Assembly (NCBI GenBank): GCA_937873445.1
Contig: CALMWF010000017.1
Span: 1-64,000, forward strand
Length of the DNA: 64,000 bases
Source of the DNA: an uncultured Alphaproteobacteria bacterium
Lineage (GTDB): Bacteria > Pseudomonadota > Alphaproteobacteria > Rhizobiales > Aestuariivirgaceae
Direction of reading: 5' to 3'
Part shown: positions 20,888 to 29,017 of the stretch, one piece after another
How the letters are laid out: each line of letters opens with the position of its first letter
How positions within the stretch are numbered: the stretch's first letter is position 1
The notes under the pieces: generated by a model
Databases searched by the model: none
What the model was told of the DNA's origin: nothing
Seen by the model: only the letters and a program-made list of their open reading frames with translations
Made by a program: the position numbers and the translations under genes

Positions 20888-21544
20888 TCAGGCCTGGTAT
20901 TTTTCCAGAAACGCCTTGGGCGAAAGCGTCTGCATGTCGGCAATGGCGGCGGCCAGCCGGTCATGCTCCCAGTGCCACCAGCCCAGCACCGCAAGCCGTT
21001 CCCGCAGCTTCTTGCCGAAGCGCCATTTGATGCGCCGCGCCGGAACCCCGGCGACAATGGCATAGGGCGCCACATCGCGGGTCACCACCGCCCCGGCGGC
21101 CACCACCGCGCCATGGCCGATGGCCAGCCCCGGCATGATGATGGCGCCATGGCCCACCCACACATCATGGCCCATCACCACCCGCGCCTGCTGCCGCCGC
21201 GCCCGGAACGCCTTGTCGATCTTGGCGTCGAGAAAATATTCATTGGGCCGATAGCTGATCTTGTGCTGGCTCACCCGCTCGACGGGATGGTCCAGCGCAT
21301 TGATCCGGGCATTGGCGGCAATGGCGCAGAACCTGCCGATGTCGCTGTAGATCGCCTCGGCCCCGCGCTCCACATAGGAATAGTCGCCAAGCGTGCACTC
21401 GGCCATCACCACGCGTTCGCCCACCTCGGTAAAGCGCCCCAGCACACAGTCGCGCAACTGCGCCGTGCCGTGCACGCGCGGGGTGCCGTCGCGGGCAGCC
21501 CGCGGCGAATGACGTTTCGGTTCTTTCTGCGGTTCCTGGCTCAT
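20888..21544 (-). CDS. Hexapeptide-repeat acetyltransferase (phosphonate-cluster DapH/GlmU-like type)
   Basis: A 218-residue protein made of left-handed beta-helix hexapeptide repeats (VMAECTLGDYSYVE, IGRFCAIAANARINA, VWVGHGAIIMPGLAIGHG, VVAAGAVVTRDVAPYAIVAG) with a C-terminal helix pair. Its pattern, including HPVERVSQHKISYR and ALGWWHWEHD-like WWHWEHDRL, fits the acetyltransferases found in phosphonate-use clusters, but no phn genes lie here. The acceptor is unknown. The gene starts just past the rpmB terminator. Confidence 0.82.
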   Translation of the reverse strand: MSQEPQKEPKRHSPRAARDGTPRVHGTAQLRDCVLGRFTEVGERVVMAECTLGDYSYVERGAEAIYSDIGRFCAIAANARINALDHPVERVSQHKISYRPNEYFLDAKIDKAFRARRQQARVVMGHDVWVGHGAIIMPGLAIGHGAVVAAGAVVTRDVAPYAIVAGVPARRIKWRFGKKLRERLAVLGWWHWEHDRLAAAIADMQTLSPKAFLEKYQA

Positions 21545-21552
21545 GGCGCCAG

Positions 21553-21589
21553 CCTAACAAAAAAGCCGCCCCCTTCGGAGCGGCTTTTT
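21553..21589 (-). terminator. Intrinsic terminator after rpmB
   Basis: AAAAAGCCGC / GCGGCTTTTT (21560-21569 and 21580-21589) forms a 10-bp stem. On the minus strand it is followed by a T-run and GTTAGG. It lies between rpmB and the acetyltransferase start, 9 bp before the latter, so that gene must be read from within or past this hairpin. Confidence 0.8.
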
Positions 21590-21607
21590 CAAATTCTCTG
21601 ACAGGCC

Positions 21608-21904
21608 TCAGGCCGCCTTCTGGGCCTCAACCTTCTTGGCAATGGCGCGCTTCAGCTTCAGCGCCTTTTCCGACAGCTCGCCATCGCAAGCCTTGAGCAG
21701 GAAGGCGTCCAGACCGCCGCGATGCTCCACCGACTTGAGCGCAATGGAGGAGATGCGGAAGCGATAGGACAGGCCCATGGCTTCGCTCATCAGCGACACA
21801 TTGCACAGGTTCGGCATGAACCGCGTCTTGGTCTTGTTGTTGGCGTGGGAGACATTATTGCCCACCAGCGCACCCTTGCCCGTAAACTCACAACGCCGAG
21901 CCAT
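21608..21904 (-). CDS. rpmB: 50S ribosomal protein L28
   Basis: A 98-residue L28 with the opening [20 protein letters not shown] and an alphaproteobacterial C-terminal extension. Two ATG codons occur in tandem (21907 and 21904); the second gives the standard protein and has GGAG 7 nt upstream. It has its own consensus promoter and terminator, so it is a single-gene unit. Confidence 0.97.
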   Translation of the reverse strand: MARRCEFTGKGALVGNNVSHANNKTKTRFMPNLCNVSLMSEAMGLSYRFRISSIALKSVEHRGGLDAFLLKACDGELSEKALKLKRAIAKKVEAQKAA

Positions 21905-21965
21905 CATCTTACTCCGTCAAATTGGGAAAGCCGGCAGCCCTGGGGCGCCAGCACGGTTGGCGGTT

Positions 21966-21994
21966 CTATAGGCGGCGCGTCCGGCGCGGTCAAG
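21966..21994 (-). promoter_or_regulatory. Strong predicted promoter for rpmB
   Basis: On the minus strand CTTGAC (21989-21994) and CTATAG (21966-21971) are exactly 17 bp apart, an almost perfect alphaproteobacterial housekeeping promoter. The leader would be about 55 nt. Confidence 0.8.
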
Positions 21995-22529
21995 CCACAG
22001 CGGCAAAAATACCAGTGCCATAGGCCCATCCCGCTTTGGCACAGAGTGGTTAACGCCGCCGCCGAAAATCTACACCCGGCGGTCGGCAAAACAACCATAA
22101 CACTGCCCGTCTTGTGGTTTTGGCGGCGGCCCACCACAAGCTATGGCGTGAACAAACCACGAATATCCACACATCAGCGATTCGCTCGCGCTCCGTTCTC
22201 CTTTGGAACGCTTCGTTAACACGGTCGCGCAAAGGCCATTCACTGCGGCAAGCTTCGCTTAACCCATGGCCCCCTGTGGTTAACCGCAGCGGCCGGAAAC
22301 CAGCGGCAACACCCTGCCGCGCCCTGCCGCACTGTGCAGCCCCGTCAGCAAAAGGGCACAAACCCCTTGGAACAATTCATGAATCGCGCCCCATCAGCGA
22401 TTCGGGCCACATTCGTTCACGCTTGAATTCAGAGCTTTCCCAACCGCCCCGAATTGGCACAGACCCCGCCGCCTCGCCTCTTGCGAAGGCGGATGATTTT
22501 TTCCGGCCCGCCCCCTAAATAGGGCCATC
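21995..22529. other. 535-bp gap without a clear gene
   Basis: No frame with support was found between the rpmB promoter and the helicase gene. The stretch is less GC-rich than its surroundings and holds four TTAAC pentamers (near 22050, 22216, 22259 and 22280), one TATCCACA-like site near 22165, and two copies of CATCAGCGATTCG (near 22173 and 22392). Part of it must be the helicase promoter region. No function is assigned. Confidence 0.4.
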
Positions 22530-25500
22530 ATGGCTTCCCGCCCCGCAACCCCCGGCCACGGCGTCACCGCCGTTCTCGGACCCACCAATACCGGCAAGAC
22601 CCATCTGGCGGTGGAGCGCATGTTGGCCCATGGCTCTGGCATGATCGGCCTGCCGCTCCGGCTTCTGGCGCGTGAGATCTATGACCGGGTGCGCCTCAGG
22701 GCCGGTGATGCCGCCACCGCCCTGGTCACCGGCGAGGAAAAGATTGTGCCCGCCCGTCCGCGCTACTGGGTGGCCACCGTCGAGGCCATGCCGCCCGATG
22801 TTTCCGTGCCCTTTCTGGCCATCGATGAAATCCAGCTCGCTGCCGATTTTGAGCGCGGCCACATCTTCACCGACCGGCTGCTGAACCGCCGCGGCACCGA
22901 GGAGACCATGATGCTGGGGGCCGCCACCATGCGCCCCATGCTGGAACGGCTGCTGCCCGGCACCAGTTTCGTGGCGCGTCCGCGCTTTTCGCGCCTCACC
23001 TATGCCGGGCAGAAAAAGTTGACCCGCCTGCCGCGCCGCTCCGCCGTCGTCGCCTTCTCGGGTGACATGGTCTATGCGGTGGCCGAACTGATCCGTCGCC
23101 AGCGCGGCGGCGCAGCCGTGGTCATGGGGGCGCTTTCGCCCCGCACCCGCAATGCCCAGGTGGCCATGTATCAGTCGGGCGAGGTGGACTACATCGTCGC
23201 CACCGACGCCATCGGCATGGGTCTCAACATGGATGTGGACCATGTGGCCTTTGCCTCCACCCGCAAGTTTGACGGTTTCCAGTTCCGAAGCCTCACCCCG
23301 GCCGAACTCGCCCAGGTGGCGGGCCGCGCCGGACGCTACATGAATGACGGCACCTTCGGCGTCACTGGTGAGGCTGACCCTCTTGACCAGGAGGTGATCG
23401 ACCGGCTGGAATCACACGACTTCGATCCTGTCCGCGCCCTGCAATGGCGCAACCGCGATCTTGACTTCCGCTCGCTTGACCTGCTGCGCAAGTCGCTGGG
23501 TGTCCTGCCGCGCCAGGAGGGCCTGACACGGGCCCAGTCCGCCCCCGATGTGCTGGCTCTTGAACAGGTGGTGCGCGACCCCGACACCGCCCGGCTGGTG
23601 GCGGGCGAGAAGGATGTGGCGCTGGCCTGGGAGGTCTGCCAGATCCCCGACTACCGCAACATCTCCGAGGCTGAGCACGGCCATCTCGTCTGCCGGGTCA
23701 TCCAGTTCCTGCACTCCGGCTCCGGCCTCATCCCCGAGGACTGGTTTGCCCGCCAGTTGCGCAGCTGTGAAAACTATGACGGCGACATTGACACGCTGCA
23801 GGCGCGCATTGCCCATGTCCGCAGTTGGACCTATCTTGCCAACCGTGGCACCTGGCTTGAGGCTCCGCTTTACTGGCAGGCCCGCACCCGTGAAATCGAG
23901 GACCGGCTTTCGGATGCCCTGCACGACCGCTTGCGCCAGCGTTTCATTGATCGCCGAACCAGTGTATTGATGCGCCGTCTGGCGCAGAAGGAAGAGTTGA
24001 TGTCGAGTGTCGAGAGTGACGGTTCTGTGGTGGTCGAGGGTGAAGCCCTCGGCCGTGTCGAAGGTCTGACCTTCATGCCCGCACCGGAACTGGCGGGGGA
24101 CAGCGGCAGGCTGGCGCGGCAGGCGGTGGTGCAGGCTGTGGCCCAGGAAATCCAGGCCCGGGCCGGAAGCCTGGCGGCCTCCGCCGATACCGATCTCAAG
24201 CTGTCGCGCGACGGCAAGATCATCTGGCAGCAGGCCGCCGTGGGCGAGGTGCAGCTGGGTGATGGCCTGCTGGCGCTGCGCGCCGAGGTGCTGGCCGATG
24301 ACACGCTCACCGGCCCGGCCCGCGACGAGGTCAGGGCGCGCCTGCAGAAATTCACGGACCGCCATGTCACGGCCCTGCTTGAACCCCTGCAGAAACTGGC
24401 TGAGGGCGAGGGGCTGGAGGGACTCGCGCGCGGCATGGCTTTCCGTCTGGTGGAGGCCCTTGGTGTTCTCGCCCGTGACACGGTGGCCGAGGATGTGAAG
24501 GCCCTGTCCCAGGAGGACCGTGCCGCCTTGCGCAAATATGGCGTCCGTTTTGGCGCCTTCCACATTTTCCTGCCCGCCCTGCTGAAGCCGGCGCCCAGTG
24601 ACCTGCGGCTGCTGCTGTGGTGGCTGGCAGCCAGAAAGCAGGATGCGGCAACCGCTCTGCCGCAGCCGCCGGGCCAGGGCCTCACCTCGGCCCATGTGGA
24701 TGAGACCGCGCCGGAGGGTTTCTACCGCGTGTCCGGCTTCCGCGTCTGCGGGCCGCGCGCCGTGCGCGTGGACATGCTGGAGCGGCTGGCCGACGTCATC
24801 CGCGACCGGGTGTTCTGGCGGCCGCGCATGCCCGAGGAGCAGCGCCCGTCCGGCTCGGTGGAGGGCGGCGGCTTCACCATCGTCGCCGACATGATGTCAC
24901 TGGTCGGCTGTTCGGGTGAGGAGTTTGAAGGCATTTTGAAAAGCCTCGGTTTCCGCGCCCAGACCAAGCGGGTGAAGAAGCCCGCCGCAAAGCCGGACCC
25001 TGTGGCAAGCGAAGCCATGGCCGAAACGGCGCCGCAAGCCGATGCCTCCGGGGGAGACGCTGCGGCTGTTGCCGCTGCCCCGGCTCCGGTGATGGCCGAT
25101 GCACCCGTGGCCGAAACCCCGCCCGAAGCCGTGCTGGAGCCTGTGGATGAACCGGCCGCACCGGCAGCCGAAAATGCCGCTGCCGATGCGGTTGCCGAAA
25201 CCCCCGCCGCAGAACCGGACTTCATTGAAATTCAGGTGTGGTGGCCGAAGGATACCGGCCCCTTCCGGCAGAGGACCGATCGCCCGGGCGAGGGGGGCGG
25301 CCAGAAGCCGCACCACCAGCACCGCCGCCGCCACCACGGCCACCCCGATGCCCCCGGCGCGGCCGCCCCCGGCCAGACCGGTGAGGCCACGGCCGAGCGG
25401 GCCCCGCGCCCGGACCGGCCGCGTGGGCCCGACCGGCCCCGCTTCCAGCGTCCGCCCCGGTCCGAGGGTGAAGACCGGCCCGAGGGCGAACGCAAGCCCC

Positions 25501-25661
25501 ACCGTCATGGCAAGCCCCGGCGCGACGACCGGCGCGACGGCGACCGGGCCCCCCGCGTGATGGAGGCTCATCCGCCGCGTCAGGACCGGAAGGCCGATCC
25601 GCTGTCGCCCTTCGCCGTGCTCGAGGCGCTGAAGGCCCAGATGAGCCGGGACAAGAACTGA
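22530..25661 (+). CDS. Suv3-type DEAD/DEAH RNA helicase
   Basis: A 1043-residue helicase of the SUPV3L1/Suv3 group. Walker A GPTNTGKT is at residues 17-24, the DEIQ box at 99-102, and motif VI is QVAGRAGRY. The helicase core and Suv3 C-terminal domain cover about 1-800. From about 820 the protein is low in complexity: first Ala/Pro/Glu-rich, then Arg/Pro/Gly/His-rich and strongly basic to the end, likely to bind RNA. It begins a helicase-S4-fdxA-carD order common in alphaproteobacteria. ATG at 22530 has only a weak AGGG upstream. Confidence 0.9.
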   Translation: MASRPATPGHGVTAVLGPTNTGKTHLAVERMLAHGSGMIGLPLRLLAREIYDRVRLRAGDAATALVTGEEKIVPARPRYWVATVEAMPPDVSVPFLAIDEIQLAADFERGHIFTDRLLNRRGTEETMMLGAATMRPMLERLLPGTSFVARPRFSRLTYAGQKKLTRLPRRSAVVAFSGDMVYAVAELIRRQRGGAAVVMGALSPRTRNAQVAMYQSGEVDYIVATDAIGMGLNMDVDHVAFASTRKFDGFQFRSLTPAELAQVAGRAGRYMNDGTFGVTGEADPLDQEVIDRLESHDFDPVRALQWRNRDLDFRSLDLLRKSLGVLPRQEGLTRAQSAPDVLALEQVVRDPDTARLVAGEKDVALAWEVCQIPDYRNISEAEHGHLVCRVIQFLHSGSGLIPEDWFARQLRSCENYDGDIDTLQARIAHVRSWTYLANRGTWLEAPLYWQARTREIEDRLSDALHDRLRQRFIDRRTSVLMRRLAQKEELMSSVESDGSVVVEGEALGRVEGLTFMPAPELAGDSGRLARQAVVQAVAQEIQARAGSLAASADTDLKLSRDGKIIWQQAAVGEVQLGDGLLALRAEVLADDTLTGPARDEVRARLQKFTDRHVTALLEPLQKLAEGEGLEGLARGMAFRLVEALGVLARDTVAEDVKALSQEDRAALRKYGVRFGAFHIFLPALLKPAPSDLRLLLWWLAARKQDAATALPQPPGQGLTSAHVDETAPEGFYRVSGFRVCGPRAVRVDMLERLADVIRDRVFWRPRMPEEQRPSGSVEGGGFTIVADMMSLVGCSGEEFEGILKSLGFRAQTKRVKKPAAKPDPVASEAMAETAPQADASGGDAAAVAAAPAPVMADAPVAETPPEAVLEPVDEPAAPAAENAAADAVAETPAAEPDFIEIQVWWPKDTGPFRQRTDRPGEGGGQKPHHQHRRRHHGHPDAPGAAAPGQTGEATAERAPRPDRPRGPDRPRFQRPPRSEGEDRPEGERKPHRHGKPRRDDRRDGDRAPRVMEAHPPRQDRKADPLSPFAVLEALKAQMSRDKN

Positions 25662-25954
25662 GCCAGCGCCTCGACCAATGGCTCATCCACGCCCGCTTCG
25701 TGAAACACCGGAGCCGGGCAACAGCCCTGATCGTGGCGGGCGGGGTGCGGCTCAATCATGCCAGGGTGGAAAAACCCGGCCATGGCGTCAAACCCGGTGA
25801 TATTCTGACCCTCACCTTGCCGGGCGGTCCGCGGGTGGTCAGGGTGGTGGCCGAGGCCCAGCGGCGCGGTCCCGCCGCAGAGGCCCGCCGCCTTTATGAA
25901 GACCTCGCCGGGGGTGAAATCGACCCTTCCGTCCCGCCACAAACATGCATATAA
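25658..25954 (+). CDS. S4-domain RNA-binding protein (Hsp15-like), probable CTG start
   Basis: S4 domain with QRLDQWLIHARFVKHRSRA, VAGGVRLN and KPGHGVKPGD, as in heat-shock protein 15 (YrfH) homologues that bind ribosomal RNA. No ATG, GTG or TTG lies in frame upstream of the start of the S4 domain. The only fitting codon is CTG at 25658, overlapping the helicase TGA as CTGA. The first regular start, GTG at 25700, would remove the N-terminal third of the S4 domain. The exact start is uncertain; the gene as a whole is not. Confidence 0.75.
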   Translation: MSQRLDQWLIHARFVKHRSRATALIVAGGVRLNHARVEKPGHGVKPGDILTLTLPGGPRVVRVVAEAQRRGPAAEARRLYEDLAGGEIDPSVPPQTCI

Positions 25955-25961
25955 TATGCAT
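25945..25961. promoter_or_regulatory. Palindrome containing a perfect -10 box before fdxA
   Basis: ATGCATAT and ATATGCAT flank a single A, a perfect 8-bp inverted repeat. The centre holds TATAAT at 25950-25955, about 65 nt before the fdxA ATG. A matching -35 is weak (CTTCCG about 18 bp upstream). It overlaps the stop codon of the S4 gene. It may be the fdxA promoter with a regulator site laid over it. Confidence 0.45.
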
Positions 25962-26020
25962 CATTGAAAACCTGTGTTCGAGGCGCTAACCCCCGCCTCG
26001 AACGAGAGCCTTTGGACATC

Positions 26021-26359
26021 ATGACCTACATCGTCACCGACAACTGCATTAAGTGCAAATACACCGATTGCGTCGAAGTCTGCCCCGTGGATTGTTTCTA
26101 CGAGGGTGAAAACATGTTGGTGATCCACCCCGACGAGTGCATCGACTGCGGCGTTTGCGAGCCGGAATGCCCCGCCGACGCCATTCGCCCCGACACCGAA
26201 CCGGGCCTGGAAAAGTGGCTTCAGCTCAACACCGAATATGCCCAGAAGTGGCCCAATATCACGGTGAAGAAGGACCACCCGGCTGACGCCAAGGACTATG
26301 ACGGCAAGACCGGCAAGCTCGAGGCCTACTTCTCACCCAAGCCCGGCGAAGGCGACTGA
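26021..26359 (+). CDS. fdxA: 7Fe ferredoxin FdxA
   Basis: A 112-residue ferredoxin with one [3Fe-4S] and one [4Fe-4S] cluster. The cysteines at 9, 17, 21, 40, 43, 46 and 50 fit the Azotobacter-type pattern ([17 protein letters not shown] then [12 protein letters not shown]). It transfers electrons at low potential in the cytoplasm. The ATG at 26021 begins the conserved MTYIVTDNC; a longer upstream reading is not needed. Confidence 0.96.
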   Translation: MTYIVTDNCIKCKYTDCVEVCPVDCFYEGENMLVIHPDECIDCGVCEPECPADAIRPDTEPGLEKWLQLNTEYAQKWPNITVKKDHPADAKDYDGKTGKLEAYFSPKPGEGD

Positions 26360-26703
26360 CCGCGCGCAATTTGCGCTCTAACGCCCCGGTTTCATTAACC
26401 ATTCTTAACACAATAGTCCGTGAGCGGTGGAAAATTGCGCCGTACACGGACATCTCTCTCTTTAAATTTCCTTAAAATCGTGGTAGGGTGCCGCGCATGT
26501 GAAATCACGCGGCTGACACGCATTCCGGGCTTTCGGCTCGGATTTTTTTCGCCCTGACCGGATTTGGCGGCGGGGGCCCACCAGCCCCCCACCCTGAGCC
26601 CCGAGCGGCGGGAATGTGGGAAGTCCCGGAAGAAGCCGGAATGGTCTGGCCGGTTTCGGGGCGTCTGTTACAAGGCTGCGGCAACAGGTGGAAGGCGTAA
26701 ATC
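26360..26703 (+). promoter_or_regulatory. Leader region of carD with terminator-like hairpin
   Basis: No gene is seen in these 344 bp. At 26525-26549 a 6-bp stem CCGGGC / GCTCGG with a 5-nt loop is followed by A and seven T, which has the form of an intrinsic terminator; it could end fdxA transcripts or attenuate carD. Upstream of it are two TTAA-N6-TTAA arrangements at 26395-26408 and 26462-26475, the first reading TTAACCAT. A second GC hairpin lies near 26572-26589. Confidence 0.45.
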
Positions 26704-27606
26704 ATGGCGAAACCGGCCCCGAAGAAGAAAACCCCGGCCAAGAAGGCCCCGGCGAAGAAGGTGAAGCCGGCGCCGAAGAAGTCGGCAAAGCCGGCGCCCA
26801 AGAAGGCCGCGCCGAAAAAGACAGCCAAACCCGCGCCCAAGAAGGTGGCCAAGCCCGCCAAGAAGGCCGCCCCGAAAAAGACCGCCAAGCCCGCGCCCAA
26901 GAAGGTCGTCAAGCCCGCGCCGAAGGCGCCGGTGGTGAAGCCTGCCGCCCCCAAGCCGGCGGTGAAACCGGTTGAGGCAAAGCCCGTGACCCCGGCGGCT
27001 CCCGCCCCGGCAGCGCCGGCCCCCGCTCCGGCCAAGCCCCAGGCCCAGGCCGCACCCAAGAAGCCCACCTTCAAGGTCGGCGAACAGATCGTCTATCCGG
27101 CCCATGGCGTGGGCCGCATCACCAACATCGAGGAGCAGGAAATCGCCGGTGTCCGGCTTGAGCTCTACATCGTCGATTTCGAGAAGGAAAAGCTCCGCCT
27201 CAAGGTGCCGACCAACCGTGCCGAACAGAAGGGCATGCGCCGTCTGGCCGATCGCGCCCTCATCGAACACGCCATGAAGGTGATCCGTGGCCGTGCCCGC
27301 ATCAAGCGCACCATGTGGTCCCGCCGCGCCCAGGAATATGATGCCAAGATCAATTCCGGCGACATCATTGCTGTGGCCGAGGTGGTGCGCGACCTCTATC
27401 GCTCCGACCGCCAGCCGGAACAGTCCTATTCCGAACGCCAGTTGTTCGAGCAGGCGCTGATGCGCTTTGCCCGCGAGCTGGCCGCCGTGCGCAAGGTTGA
27501 TGATGATCAGTGCGTGAAGGAGCTGGAAGACTATCTGGCCAAGAACGCCAAGCGCGGCGCCGCCACCGAAAAGGATGGCGACGACCAGGCCGAAGAAGCG
27601 GCATGA
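26704..27606 (+). CDS. carD: CarD family transcription regulator with long basic tail
   Basis: CarD/CdnL proteins bind RNA polymerase beta and steady the open complex at promoters. The CarD domain begins at about residue 122 (FKVGEQIVYPAHGVGRI) and runs to the C-terminus. Residues 1-120 are a Lys/Pro/Ala-rich tail with repeated KPAPKK units, including an exact 14-residue repeat spaced 20 residues apart. The tail resembles histone H1 or AlgP-like tails. GGAAGG lies about 8 nt before the ATG, which supports the long form. The usual CarD is 160-200 residues; this is 300. Confidence 0.93.
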   Translation: MAKPAPKKKTPAKKAPAKKVKPAPKKSAKPAPKKAAPKKTAKPAPKKVAKPAKKAAPKKTAKPAPKKVVKPAPKAPVVKPAAPKPAVKPVEAKPVTPAAPAPAAPAPAPAKPQAQAAPKKPTFKVGEQIVYPAHGVGRITNIEEQEIAGVRLELYIVDFEKEKLRLKVPTNRAEQKGMRRLADRALIEHAMKVIRGRARIKRTMWSRRAQEYDAKINSGDIIAVAEVVRDLYRSDRQPEQSYSERQLFEQALMRFARELAAVRKVDDDQCVKELEDYLAKNAKRGAATEKDGDDQAEEAA

Positions 27607-27630
27607 GCCGCAACACACTGTCCTGACGAA

Positions 27631-27662
27631 AGGCCCGGCCCCACGCCGGGCCTCTTTTTTTT
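27631..27662 (+). terminator. Intrinsic terminator after carD
   Basis: A 9-bp stem AGGCCCGGC with its complement (27631-27639, 27645-27653) is followed by C and eight T. The T-run lies just upstream of the tRNA promoter. Confidence 0.9.
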
Positions 27663-27693
27663 GCGGCCTCCTGCCGCTATAGCGTGAAACCAC

Positions 27694-27770
27694 GTCCCGG
27701 TAGCTCAGCCGGATAGAGCACAGGTTTCCTAAACCTGGGGTCAGGGGTTCGAATCCCTTCCGGGACGCCA
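27694..27770 (+). tRNA. tRNA-Arg (anticodon CCU)
   Basis: A full cloverleaf can be drawn: acceptor stem GTCCCGG / CCGGGAC, anticodon stem CAGGT / ACCTG with anticodon CCT at 27728-27730, and T-loop GGTTCGAATCC. CCA is encoded. A -10-like CTATAG at 27677-27682 precedes it; the matching -35 would fall on the carD terminator T-run. Confidence 0.97.
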
Positions 27771-27816
27771 TTTCTTCGCGCTTGCCTGGGGCGCGCCCTC
27801 TCACGCATGATGGGTC

Positions 27817-28923
27817 ATGCCCAAAGCGCCGCCCTTCACCGCCCTGATCGACAGTCTGCCCGCCACCGTGCCCTTTGTCGGGCCGGAGGCGCTGACCCGC
27901 CGCACCGGACACGCCGTCAGTGTTCGCATCGGCGCCAATGAAAACGTCTTTGGCCCCTCGCCCAAGGCTATTGCCGCCATGGCCGAGGCGGCTGGCGCGG
28001 CCTGGCAATATGGCGATCCGGAAAATTATGATCTCAAGCAGGCGCTGGCCCGCCATCTCGGCGTGGGGCCAGACAACATTGCCATTGGCGAAGGCATTGA
28101 TGGCCTGTTCGGCTATGCGGTTCGCCTGTTCCTTAACCCCGGCGATACGGTGGCAACCTCGCTCGGCGCCTATCCCACCTTCAGCTATCATGTGGCGGGT
28201 TTTGGCGGCCGACTGGTCAGCACGCCCTATGTCAACGATCATGAAGACCCGCAGAGCCTTGTGGCCTTGGCCCGCGCCGAAGGGGCGCGCCTGCTCTATT
28301 TCGCCAACCCCGACAATCCCATGGCCACATGGTGGGACGCCGCCACGGTTGAGCGGCTCATTGATGAAACGCCCGCCGGCTGCATGCTCATGCTTGATGA
28401 GGCCTATGGCGACTTTGCCCCCGAGGGCACCCTGCCGCCGCTCGACGTGACGCGCGAGCATGTGCTGCGCTTCCGCACCTTCTCCAAGGCCTATGGCCTG
28501 GCCGGCATGCGCGTGGGCTATTGCATCGGCCACCCCCGGATCATTGCCGCCTTCGACAAGATCCGCAATCACTTCGGCATGACCCGCCTGTCCCAGGTGG
28601 CGGCGCTGGCCGCCCTTGCCGATCAGGACTGGCTGGGCCAGGTGAAGCGCAAGGTGGCGCTGGCGCGCCAGCAGATTTATGCCATTGCCAGCGCCAACGG
28701 CCTCACGCCCCTGCCCTCGGCGGCCAATTTCGTGGCGGTGGACAGCGGCCGCGACGGCGCTTACGCCCGCGCCATCGTTGACGGGCTTCTGCAACACGGC
28801 ATCTTCGTGCGCATGCCGGCAGTGGCCCCGCTGTCGCGCTGCGTGCGCATTTCCGCCGGCACCGAGGCCCAGCTCAACCAGTTGGCCCAGGCTCTCCCCC
28901 AGCTTCTGGCAACTCTCAATTGA
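27817..28923 (+). CDS. HisC-like pyridoxal-phosphate aminotransferase
   Basis: A class I/II fold aminotransferase of 368 residues in the histidinol-phosphate aminotransferase group. IGANENVFGPSP near the N-terminus, PDNP, the Asp in LDEAYGDF and the PLP lysine in FRTFSKAYGLAGMRVGY are visible. Such enzymes act on histidinol phosphate or aromatic amino acids. It stands alone, not in a his operon, so the substrate is open; the gene name hisC is not assigned. Confidence 0.9.
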   Translation: MPKAPPFTALIDSLPATVPFVGPEALTRRTGHAVSVRIGANENVFGPSPKAIAAMAEAAGAAWQYGDPENYDLKQALARHLGVGPDNIAIGEGIDGLFGYAVRLFLNPGDTVATSLGAYPTFSYHVAGFGGRLVSTPYVNDHEDPQSLVALARAEGARLLYFANPDNPMATWWDAATVERLIDETPAGCMLMLDEAYGDFAPEGTLPPLDVTREHVLRFRTFSKAYGLAGMRVGYCIGHPRIIAAFDKIRNHFGMTRLSQVAALAALADQDWLGQVKRKVALARQQIYAIASANGLTPLPSAANFVAVDSGRDGAYARAIVDGLLQHGIFVRMPAVAPLSRCVRISAGTEAQLNQLAQALPQLLATLN

Positions 28924-29017
28924 GTGGTCCCAACCGCTAACCTCCTGTTAATCCTGCTCCTCAAACGGCAGTTAAAGCCTTCGTGTTAGGTCAGGCACAA
29001 CGGAGGACCAGCCGAAG

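Noticed and set aside
21995-22529. Replication origin
   Set aside because: One TATCCACA-like site and several TTAAC words are too few, and hemE, dnaA or repABC genes are not nearby.
27694-27770. tRNA gene as an integration site
   Set aside because: No integrase or direct repeat of the tRNA 3' end was found downstream.
26668-28797. 709-codon minus-strand frame opposite carD, the tRNA and the aminotransferase
   Set aside because: It runs across a tRNA gene and two confident genes; composition is that of a reversed Lys/Pro/Ala tail.
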